A DNA stretch of 64,000 nt from Flaccisagitta enflata (taxonomy: Eukaryota > Chaetognatha > Sagittoidea > Aphragmophora), in contig OZ231128.1 of NCBI GenBank assembly GCA_965153355.1, positions 6,758,001 to 6,822,000 of the forward strand, read 5' to 3'. Every line of letters starts with the position of its first letter. Within the stretch, counting starts at the first letter, position 1. Position numbers and translations under genes: made by a program. Below are positions 54,323 through 64,000 of the stretch, piece by piece. The notes beneath the pieces are model-generated. The model was not told the origin of the DNA. It saw nothing but the letters and a program-made list of their open reading frames with translations, and ran no database searches.

Positions 54323-57300
54323 GCCGTAATGAAAACTTTAATGGATTGTAGTGATATTTTCTATATGAAGTCATATTTGTTCTCTAAAGGAAAGTTTCTA
54401 GATTGGGAGGGGCTAAAAGGTAGGGGTTTAATGGGGGATTTAGGACCATTTTTAATAGATTTTCATGAAATTTGTAACAGTTGTAATGGTTGTAATAAAA
54501 CTGGTAACAGTTGTAATGGTTGTAATGGTTGTAATGAAACTTGTAATGGTTGTTATGGTTTGTGATGTTGTTTTTCCGTTACAACCATTACAAATATCAT
54601 TACAACTGTTACAAATTTCATTACAACCATTACAACCATTACAACTGTTACAAATTTCATTACAATCCATTACAAGTCATCAAAATTGGTTCTAAATCCC
54701 CCGTTAAACCCCTACCTTTTAGCCCCTCCCATTCTAGAAACTGAACTATAAAGGTCCTTTCAATGAATTTCATTACAAATTTCATTACGGCTCTACCTAT
54801 AGGGGTAGAGCCGTAATGAAAACTTTAATGGATTGTAATGATATTATCTATATGAAGTCATATTTGTTCTCTAAAGGAGAGTTTCTAGATTGGGAGGGGC
54901 TAAAAGGTAGGGGTTTAATGGGGGATTTAGAACCAATTTTGATGACTTGTAATGGATTGTAATGAAATTTGTAACAGTTGTAATGGTTGTAATGAAATTT
55001 GTAACAGTTGTAATGGTTGTAATGAAACTTGTAATGGTTGTAATGGTTTGTGATGCTGATTTTTCATTACAACCATTACAAGTTTCATTACAACCATTAC
55101 AACCATTACAAGTTTCATTACAACCATTACAACTGTTACAAATTTCATTACAACCATTACAACTGTTACATATTTCATTACAACCATTACAACCATTACA
55201 ACTGTTACAAATTTCATTACAATCCATTACAAGTCATCAAAAATGGTCCTAAATCCCCCGTTAAACCCCTACCTTTTAGCCCCTCCCATTCTAGAAACTG
55301 AACTATAAAGGTCCTTTCAATGAATTTCATTACAAATTTCATTACGGCTCTACCTATAGGGGTAGAGCCGTAATGAAAACTTTAATGGATCGTAATGATA
55401 TTATCTATATGAAGTCATATTTGTTCTCTAAAGGAGAGTTTCTAGATTGGGAGGGGCTAAAAGGTAGGGGTTTAATGGGGGATTTAGAACCAATTTTGAT
55501 GACTTGTAATGGATTGTAATGAAATTTGTAACAGTTGTAATGGTTGTAATGGTTGTAATGAAATTTGTAACAGTTGTAACGGTTGTAATGGTTGTAATGA
55601 AACTTGTAATGGTTGTAATGGTTTGTGATGCTGATTTTTCATTACAACCATTACAAATTTCATTACAACCATTACAAATTTCATTACAACCATTACAAAT
55701 TTCATTACAACCATTACAAATTTCATTACAACCATTACAAATTTCATTACAACCATTACAACCATTACAATCCATTACAAGTCATCAAAAATGGTCCTAA
55801 ATCCCCCGTTAAACCCCTACCTTTTAGCCCCTCCCATTCTAGAAACTGAACTATAAAGGTCCTTTCAATGAATTTCATTACAAATTTCATTACGGCTCTA
55901 CCTATAGGGGTAGAGCCGTAATGAAAACTTTAATGGATCGTAATGATATTATCTATATGAAGTCATATTTGTTCTCTAAAGGAGAGTTTCTAGATTGGGA
56001 GGGGCTAAAAGGTAGGGGTTTAACGGGGGATTTAGAACCAATTTTGATGACTTGTAATGGATTGTAATGAAATTTGTAACAGTTGTAATGGTTGTAATGG
56101 TTGTAATGAAATTTGTAACAGTTGTAATGGTTGTAATGGTTGTAATGAAATTTGTAATGGTTGTAATGGTTGTAATGAAACTTGTAATGGTTGTAATGGT
56201 TTGTGATGCTGATTTTTCATTACAACCATTACAAATTTCATTACAACCATTACAATTTACAAATTACAACCATTACAACATACAAATTTCATTAATCCAT
56301 TACAAGTCATCAAATTGTAAATCATTAACCCCTACCTTTTAGCCTCCCAATCTAGAAACTCTCCTTTAGAGAACAAATATGACTTCATATAGATAATATC
56401 ATTACGATCCATTAAAGTTTTCATTACGGCTCTACCCCTATAGGTAGAGCCGTAATGAAATTTGTAATGAAATTCATTGAAAGGACCTTTATAGTTCAGT
56501 TTCTAGAATGGGAGGGGCTAAAAGGTAGGGGTTTAACGGGGGATTTAGGACCATTTTTGATGACTTGTAATGGATTGTAATGGTTGTAATGAAATTTGTA
56601 ATGGTTGTAATGAAATTTGTAATGGTTGTAATGAAAAATCAGCATCACAAACCATTACAACCATTACAAGTTTCATTACAACCATTACAACTGTTACAAA
56701 TTTCATTACAACCATTACAACTGTTACAAATTTCATTACAATCCATTACAAGTCATCAAAAATGGTCCTAAATCCCCCGTTAAACCCCTACCTTTTAGCC
56801 CCTCCCATTCTAGAAACTGAACTATAAAGGTCCTTTCAATGAATTTCATTACAAATTTCATTACGGCTCTACCTATAGGGGTAGAGCCGTAATGAAAACT
56901 TTAATGGATCGTAATGATATTATCTATATGAAGTCATATTTGTTCTCTAAAGGAGAGTTTCTAGATTGGGAGGGGCTAAAAGGTAGGGGTTTAATGGGGG
57001 ATTTAGAACCAATTTTGATGACTTGTAATGGATTGTAATGAAATTTGTAACAGTTGTAATGGTTGTAATGGTTGTAATGAAATTTGTAACAGTTGTAATG
57101 GTTGTAATGAAACTTGTAATGGTTGTAATGGTTTGTGATGCTGATTTTTCATTACAACCATTACAAATTTCATTACAACCATTACAAATTTCATTACAAC
57201 CATTACAAATTTCATTACAACCATTACAACCATTACAATCCATTACAAGTCATCAAAAATGGTCCTAAATCCCCCGTTAAACCCCTACCTTTTAGCCCCT

Positions 57301-59961
57301 CCCATTCTAGAAACTGAACTATAAAGGTCCTTTCAATGAATTTCATTACAAATTTCATTACGGCTCTACCTATAGGGGTAGAGCCGTAATGAAAACTTTA
57401 ATGGATCGTAATGATATTATCTATATAAAGTCATATTTGTTCTCTAAAGGAGAGTTTCTAGATTGGGAGGGGCTAAAAGGTAGGGGTTTAACGGGGGATT
57501 TAGGACCAATTTTGATGACTTGTAATGGATTGTAATGAAATTTGTAACAGTTGTAATGGTTGTAATGGTTGTAATGAAATTTGTAACAGTTGTAATGGTT
57601 GTAATGAAACTTGTAATGGTTGTAATGGTTTGTGATGCTGATTTTTCATTACAACCATTACAAATTTCATTACAACCATTACAACTGTTACAAATTTCAT
57701 TACAACCATTACAACCATTACAACTGTTACAAATTTCATTACAATCCATTACAAGTCATCAAAAATGGTCCTAAATCCCCCGTTAAACCCCTACCTTTTA
57801 GCCCCTCCCATTCTAGAAACTGAACTATAAAGGTCCTTTCAATGAATTTCATTACAAATTTCATTACGGCTCTACCTATAGGGGTAGAGCCGTAATGAAA
57901 ACTTTAATGGATCGTAATGATATTATCTATATGAAGTCATATTTGTTCTCTAAAGGAGAGTTTCTAGATTGGGAGGGGCTAAAAGGTAGGGGTTTAATGG
58001 GGGATTTAGAACCAATTTTGATGACTTGTAATGGATTGTAATGAAATTTGTAACAGTTGTAATGGTTGTAATGGTTGTAATGAAATTTGTAACAGTTGTA
58101 ACGGTTGTAATGGTTGTAATGAAACTTGTAATGGTTGTAATGGTTTGTGATGCTGATTTTTCATTACAACCATTACAAATTTCATTACAACCATTACAAA
58201 TTTCATTACAACCATTACAAATTTCATTACAACCATTACAAATTTCATTACAACCATTACAACCATTACAATCCATTACAAATCATCAAAAATGGTCCTA
58301 AATCCCCCGTTAAACCCCTACCTTTTAGCCCCTCCCATTCTAGAAACTAAACTATAAAGGTCCTTTCAATGAATTTCATTACAAATTTCATTACGGCTCT
58401 ACCTATAGGGGTAGAGCCGTAATGAAAACTTTAATGGATCGTAATGATATTATCTATATGAAGTCATATTTGTTCTCTAAAGGAGAGTTTCTAGATTGGG
58501 AGGGGCTAAAAGGTAGGGGTTTAACGGGGGATTTAGGACCAATTTTGATGACTTGTAATGGATTGTAATGAAATTTGTAACAGTTGTAATGGTTGTAATG
58601 GTTGTAATGAAATTTGTAACAGTTGTAATGGTTGTAATGGTTGTAATGAAATTTGTAACAGTTGTAATGGTTGTAATGAAACTTGTAATGGTTGTAATGG
58701 TTTGTGATGCTGATTTTTCATTACAACCATTACAAATTTCATTACAACCATTACAACTGTTACAAATTTCATTACAACCATTACAACTGTTACAAATTTC
58801 ATTACAATCCATTACAAGTCATCAAAATTGGTTCTAAATCCCCCATTAAACCCCTACCTTTTAGCCCCTCCCAATCTAGAAACTCTCCTTTAGAGAACAA
58901 ATATGACTTCATATAGATAATATCATTACAATCCATTAAAGTTTTCATTACGGCTCTACCCCTATAGGTAGAGCCGTAATGAAATTTGTAATGAAATTCA
59001 TTGAAAGGACCTTTATAGTTCAGTTTCTAGAATGGGAGGGGCTAAAAGGTAGGGGTTTAACGGGGGATTTAGAACCAATTCTGATGACTTGTAATGGATT
59101 GTAATGAAATTTGTAACAGTTGTAACGGTTGTAATGAAACTTGTAATGGTTGTAATGGTTTGTGATGCTGATTTTTCATTACAACCATTACAAATTTCAT
59201 TACAACCATTACAAATTTCATTACAACCATTACAAATTTCATTACAACCATTACAAGTTTCATTACAACCATTACAACCGTTACAACTGTTACAAATTTC
59301 ATTACAACCATTACAACTGTTACAAATTTCATTACAATCCATTACAAGTCATCAAAATTGGTTCTAAATCCCCCATTAAACCCCTACCTTTTAGCCCCTC
59401 CCAATCTAGAAACTCTCCTTTAGAGAACAAATATGACTTCATATAGATAATATCATTACGATCCATTAAAGTTTTCATTACGGCTCTACCCCTATAGGTA
59501 GAGCCGTAATGAAATTTGTAATGAAATTCATTGAAAGGACCTTTATAGTTCAGTTTCTAGAATGGGAGGGGCTAAAAGGTAGGGGTTTAACGGGGGATTT
59601 AGGACCATTTTTGATGACTTGTAATGGATTGTAATGGTTGTAATGGTTGTAATGAAATTTGTAATGGTTGTAATGAAATTTGTAATGGTTGTAATGAAAA
59701 ATCAGCATCACAAACCATTACAACCATTACAAGTTTCATTACAACCATTACAACTGTTACAAATTTCATTACAACTGTTACAAATTTCATTACAACCATT
59801 ACAACTGTTACAAATTTCATTACAATCCATTACAAGTCATCAAAATTGGTTCTAAATCCCCCGTTAAACCCCTACCTTTTAGCCCCTCCCATTCTAGAAA
59901 CTGAACTTAAAGGATCCTTTCAATAAATTTCATTACAAAATCCATTACGGCTCTACCTATT
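54323..59961. repeat. Tandem array of about eleven palindromic units (500-550 bp)
   Basis: Each unit has a left flank (CTAAAGGAGAGTTTCTAGAT), GGAGGGGCTAAAAGGTAGGG, then (GTTGTAATG)n, a centre GTGATGCTGATTTTTC, the inverse (CATTACAAC)n, and the inverse of the flank. Units are joined at a second palindrome CTCTACCTATAGGGGTAGAG. The number of TTGTAATG units varies. In three joints (about 56435, 58952, 59492) the palindrome reads CTCTACCCCTATAGGTAGAG and the flanks are swapped, so part of the array is inverted. The Cys-Asn-Gly and Met-Val-Val frames are artefacts on both strands. Confidence 0.9.
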
Positions 59962-60227
59962 AATTCCTACATAAAAAAGCTTCAAAATTGCGTACTGCAA
60001 TTATTGAAGCTTTCTCGTCGCGTGAAGATACACGACAAAGAAAAATCTAACAAAAATATGAAATAACAAAAAAAATTCTAAAAATATTTAAAAAAAAATT
60101 TCTAAAAAATCTTTAAAAAAAAAGAAATCAAAAAAATTTTCAAAAATATATTTCAAAAAAAATTTTCAAAAAAACTTCTCAAAAAAATTTTTCGAAAATT
60201 TTTCCAGAAATTGAAGATGGCAGTAGT
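59962..60227. other. A-rich low-complexity spacer
   Basis: AAAAAATTTCAAAAA-type sequence without genes. Confidence 0.6.
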
Positions 60228-60840
60228 TGAAGAAATGGCAGTAGTTAAAGATGATGACAGTAGTTGAAGATGACAGTCGTTGAAGAGGATGACAGTCGTT
60301 GAAGAGGATGACGGTAGTTGAAGATGATGACAGTTGTTGAAGATGATGACAGTAGTTGAAGATGATGACAGTAGTTGAAGATGATGACAGTAGTTGAAGA
60401 TGATGACAGTAGTTGAAGATGATGACAGTAGTTGAAGATGATGACAGTAGTTGAAGATGATGACAGTAGTTGAAGATGATGACAGTAGTTGAGGATGATG
60501 ACAGTAGACTAGATAACAGAAGTTGACAGTAGTTGACATGAGTACAGTAGCTGATGACAGTAGTTGAAGATGATGACAGTAGCTGAAGATGATGACAGTA
60601 GCTGAAGATGATGACAGTAGCTGAAGATGATGACAGTAGCTGAAGATGATGACAGTAGCTGAAGATAATGACAGTAGCTGAAGATGATGACAGTAGCTGA
60701 AGATGATGACAGTAGCTGAAGATGATGACAGTAGCTGAAGATAATGACAGTAGCTGAAGATGATGACAGTAGCTGAAGATGATGACAGTAGCTGAAGATG
60801 ATGACAGTAGCTGAAGATAATGACAGTAGTTGAACATGAA
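60228..60840. repeat. 19-bp minisatellite in two sequence blocks
   Basis: GATGATGACAGTAGTTGAA is repeated at 60228-60500. A variant with CTGAA replaces it at 60545-60835. The blocks are homogeneous, separated by about 45 bases of degenerate sequence. The minus-strand His/Ser-rich frames are artefacts. Confidence 0.85.
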
Positions 60841-60894
60841 TCTTGAAATCCATGATGGCAAACCTAAAGAAAAATTAGAATGAAATAAATGAGC

Positions 60895-61515
60895 AAGTAA
60901 AAGGATTCATCAACTCCAATCCTCTATATAAATCGCCTAAGTCCTAGTAACATACTACTACATTAATAAGCTAATATCTTATAAACCAGACTTCAGATTT
61001 AATTCGAATTTTGCAGGGGCAGTTCAATAAATATCCTTTTCTTGTATACCAAATTAAAAAAAAATTCACATAACTTTGCTACCCTTTGCCTATGTAAACT
61101 GCCTAAGTCATAGCAACATATTACTACATAAATAAGCTAATATCTCAAAAACCAGACTTCAGATTTAATTCGAATTTTGCAGGGGTTGTTTATTTAGTAC
61201 CCTTTACTTGTATACCAAATAAAATAAAAAATTCATATACATTTACTACCCTCTACCTATGTAAACCACATAAGTCCAGTAAAATATTACTACAAAAATA
61301 ATAATAGGCAAAGGGTAGTAAAATTTAATGAATTTTTTTGAAAATTGGTACACAAGCTCCTATTGACCTATAAACAACACCAGCAAAGTTTCATAAAATT
61401 CTTAAGTCTGGTTCCAATGATATGAGAAGGTTTTAAACAAACAAACAACAACAAACAGACTACACGATCAGGTCTACCTCATAGTCACCGACGAAAACTG
61501 TTTGTCGGGGACAAA
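60895..61515 (+). repeat. Family K repeat, copy 1
   Basis: Internal sub-units of about 170 bases contain AACCAGACTTCAGATTTAAT and TTTTGCAGGGG. The copy ends CACCGACGAAAACTGTTTGT, which can form a hairpin. Confidence 0.65.
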
Positions 61516-61529
61516 AAATCAGAGTGTAA

Positions 61530-62282
61530 TGAATGAGCAAGTAAAAAAAATCATCAACCTTCTATATAAATCGCCAAAGTCCTAGTAACATATTACTACA
61601 TTAATAGGCTAATATCTTATAAACCAGACTTAATTAAACCAGATTTAATTCGAATTTAGCAGGGGCTGTTCAATTAATATCCTTTACTTGTATATCCTTT
61701 ATCCTTTATATGTAAACTGCTTAAGTCATAGTAACATATTACTACATTAATAAGCTGATATCTCATAAACGACACTTCAGATTTAATTTGAATTTTGCAG
61801 GGGTGGTTTATTTACTACCCTCTGCTTGTATACCAAATTAGAAAAAAATTCACATGCCTTTACTACCCTTTGCCCATGTAAATCGCCAAAGTCCTAGTAA
61901 TATAATACTACATTAATAAGCTAATATCTTATAAACCAGACTTCAGATCTATTCCAAATTTTGCAGGGGTTGTTTATTTACTACCCTCTACTTGTATACC
62001 AAATTAAAAAAAATTTCATAAACTTTCACTACCCTCTACCTATGTAAACCACTTAAGTCCCAGCTTAATATTAGTAAAAAAATAATAGGCAAAGGGTAGT
62101 AAAAGTTTATGATTTTTTTTGAAAATTGGTACACAAGCTCCTATTGACTTGTAAACAATACCAGCAAAGTTTCATAGAATTCCGAAGTCTGGTTCCAAAG
62201 ATATGAAGGGTTTTAAACAGAGGAACAGACACATAGACTACGTATCAGGTCCACCGACGAAAACTGTTCGTCGGGGACAAAA
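61530..62282 (+). repeat. Family K repeat, copy 2
   Basis: Direct neighbour of copy 1 with the same order of sub-units. It ends CCGACGAAAACTGTTCGTCG, a perfect 8-base stem hairpin, then GGGACAAAAA. Confidence 0.7.
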
Positions 62283-62403
62283 ATCGGAGCTTATGTGCTA
62301 TTTGAATCTTTTTTCAGAATTATCTTTGCATTTTTAGAAGCAGAATGGCATCGTTTTCTTATATCTAATTTGGCATGAAACACCCTGTATCAACAGTGTG
62401 ATA

Positions 62404-63312
62404 CCGTCATGCCGGGCTAATCGGGACAGCAGGGGCAACTTTTTTTGTTTCATTCATCACTTTCACCGTATTCAATAAATGAAAGGTAATATATGGCGGT
62501 TCATATTGTTTAATAAGTATTCCAAATGGTTTTAAACATAAAATATAAACAATGTGTAAAGAAAGCCAAAATCGACATAGCTAAAAAATTGTCTCTCTGA
62601 CTCAACACTAAGTAAAGTGCTCAATGTGATCTTTTCGTATCTTAAACTCCAAGTAGTCAGTGACTCAAGAGGGGTTTTCGTGATTACTTGTTTGTTTACT
62701 AACTCAATTTTTCGAAAAACACGGGGCTAATCGGAACTCTCAGATAAGCTATACTGAGGGTCATAAAATCAATAAATTTTCATGGGATGCCATGAAGTAA
62801 GTCTAATGAGGTACATTCATGCCAAAATTATAATAACAGTCAGACTGGGTTTAGATTTTTTCAATTTTTGCATGTAAGATCTTGAAAAACCGGAAAATTA
62901 TGGCTAGAGCGGGGCTAATCGGGACAACATAATTATGTAATGGCGTCCCGATTAGCCCCACTACGGGGCAAAAAGGGACAGCGCATTTTTTAGTCGCGGA
63001 CACGCGACTCTACACCTTGCCGTGTCGGTCGGTCAATCCGTCGGTCCGTCCGTCCGTTGGTCACATTTCTAAATTCCGAGCAGTTTTTGCGGTACTGCTC
63101 CTGCCCAACCGTCCGCAACTGGATTGCCGTGTATCCGGCCTTGTTTTTCAAATTCTCACCAAACGGGTTATTGTTGGATTTTGGTTCTTGGCGTGCAGTA
63201 AGCCCATCAGCAGTGGTAATTAAGGGTGGAGGATGCTGGGATGTAACTCTGGGAATTTCAAGGATACAGAGCAGAACTTCCAAAAAGTGTCCCGATTAGC
63301 CCCGTGTGACGG
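62404..63312. mobile_element. TA-target DNA element with CGGGGCTAATCGGGAC ends
   Basis: The left end is CCGTCATGCCGGGCTAATCG and the right end the inverse of CCGTCACACGGGGCTAATCG. TA flanks both (62402-62403, 63313-63314). An internal pair (GGGGCTAATCGGGACAACAT and CGTCCCGATTAGCCCCACTA) repeats the terminal motif. A 3AH copy is nested inside. No transposase is seen. Confidence 0.7.
62991..63144 (+). repeat. 3AH repeat, subtype A, nested in the TA element
   Basis: AGTCGCGGACACGCGACT, a GGTCGGTC tract, GCGGTACTGCTCCTGCCCAA and GTCCGCAACTGG, ending GTATCCGGCCTTGTT. The third arm has one mismatch. Confidence 0.8.
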
Positions 63313-63756
63313 TACCTTAAAAATGAACTCAATTAACATTTCTTCAAACATTTATGTTTAAACATACCTAATGTCGCCTATTTTAGTAATAATTCCCCAA
63401 AAAATGACTGCGAATTTTAAGCATCCCCTTACTACTCGTAGTAAAGGGATTTTTGTAAGATTCGACGGAGGCGCGAGGATGTCGACACTCGACAGATTCG
63501 GTTGACGAGGCACTTGTAACAGGTGACAATTGGAGGTGAAACCATCGTTTTAGAGCGATTAGAAGTTGATGGTTGTTGTCTGCTGCTGTTGGAGACTGAA
63601 AAAGATCAAACTGCGGAAAAAAATGAGTGATGAACTGCGTGCGTGCGCCTGAAAAAGATTAAATGGTCATCAAGTACAAATAATTCACGGGAAAAAGTTG
63701 AAATTTGATAAACATTCATGTCATATTCTTGAAAAAAAGAAAAAAAGCAACCATTT

Positions 63757-63900
63757 TTTAGTCGCGTGCTACGCAACAATACTAGCCAAGTCAGCTTCGC
63801 TTTGACCAGCATCATTCCGTATCATCCCGTAACTTCATTCCGTATCATCTCGTAACTTCATTCCGTAACATCAATCAGTATCATCAATCAGTACCATTAA
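63757..63900 (+). repeat. 3AH 5' hairpin fragment and CCGTATCATC minisatellite
   Basis: AGTCGCGTGCTACGCAAC without a 3' end, then ATTCCGTATCATCCCGTAAC repeats to 63900. Confidence 0.55.
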
Positions 63901-63910
63901 TTGTAAGCTA

Positions 63911-64000
63911 AACAAGGCCGGATACACGGCCACCAGTTGCGGACGGGTTGGCAGGGGTGGAAATGCGCTATTTCACACTTTTTGACTTGGATCATCCACC
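63911..64000 (-). repeat. 3AH repeat, subtype C, cut by the window end
   Basis: The inverted 3' end AACAAGGCCGGATACACGGC, AGTTGCGGACGGGTTGGC and GGGGTGGAAATGCGC. The 5' hairpin lies outside the window. Confidence 0.75.

Noticed and set aside
54452-59926. Many Cys-Asn-Gly-rich and Met-Val-Val-rich frames on both strands
   Set aside because: They come from (GTTGTAATG)n and its inverse; frames exist in several phases at once and begin and end with the repeat.
54323-59961. CRISPR-like array of repeats
   Set aside because: Units are 500 bases and palindromic, there are no unique spacers of fixed length, and the genome is eukaryotic.

Overview
This is non-coding, repeat-dominated DNA from a eukaryotic nuclear genome, very probably an invertebrate animal. 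The grounds are spliceosomal introns with GT-AG borders, a phase 1-1 calcium-binding EGF exon of 114 bases (an animal-type module), Penelope-like and non-LTR retroelements, and many families of small DNA transposons. The sequence is AT-rich by eye. I find no rRNA, no intact tRNA gene, no operon and no CRISPR array. Most open frames are produced by microsatellites or by the repeats.

Layout. 1-630: a small repeat and a doubtful 3' exon. 629-7971: a large DNA-transposon-like element with long inverted, internally tandem arms around a six-exon gene (2645-6445, 814 codons, all splice phases consistent). 9.1-9.65 kb: a foldback element. 10.28-20.09 kb: one large nested inverted duplication. Its right arm received a Penelope-like fragment (with hammerhead-ribozyme-like motifs), a hairpin repeat, a Transib-like element and a TA-target MITE; for several of these the other arm keeps the empty site. 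20538-20651: the EGF exon, minus strand, the best host exon seen. 21.74-25.82 kb: a 4-kb foldback with 1.2-kb arms. 26.7-28.35 kb: a cluster of hairpin repeats. 30.4-32.45 kb: a 5'-truncated LINE. 32.64-34.04 kb: a 5'-truncated restriction-like-endonuclease retroelement inside a minisatellite. 35.3-37.0 kb: a hairpin repeat inflated by two minisatellites. 38-54 kb: a mosaic of small elements, including hAT-like and Mutator-like insertions with target duplications, and GC-rich dispersed repeats. 54.32-59.96 kb: a tandem array of about eleven palindromic units whose orientation flips. 60.2-62.3 kb: minisatellite and a second hairpin-ended repeat family. 62.4-63.3 kb: a TA-target element.

The dominant theme is a dispersed repeat family, here called 3AH (three-arm hairpin), with about 30 full or partial copies. 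Each starts with a T-run and a short hairpin, carries a GGTC/CCGT-rich tract, and has near its 3' end a third segment complementary to the first arm. Different subtypes have different arm sequences, yet the first and third arms match within a copy. That covariation suggests a conserved fold. I cannot assign the family to a known class without a database search. Family, superfamily and function statements rest on recognition from memory and were not checked by search.
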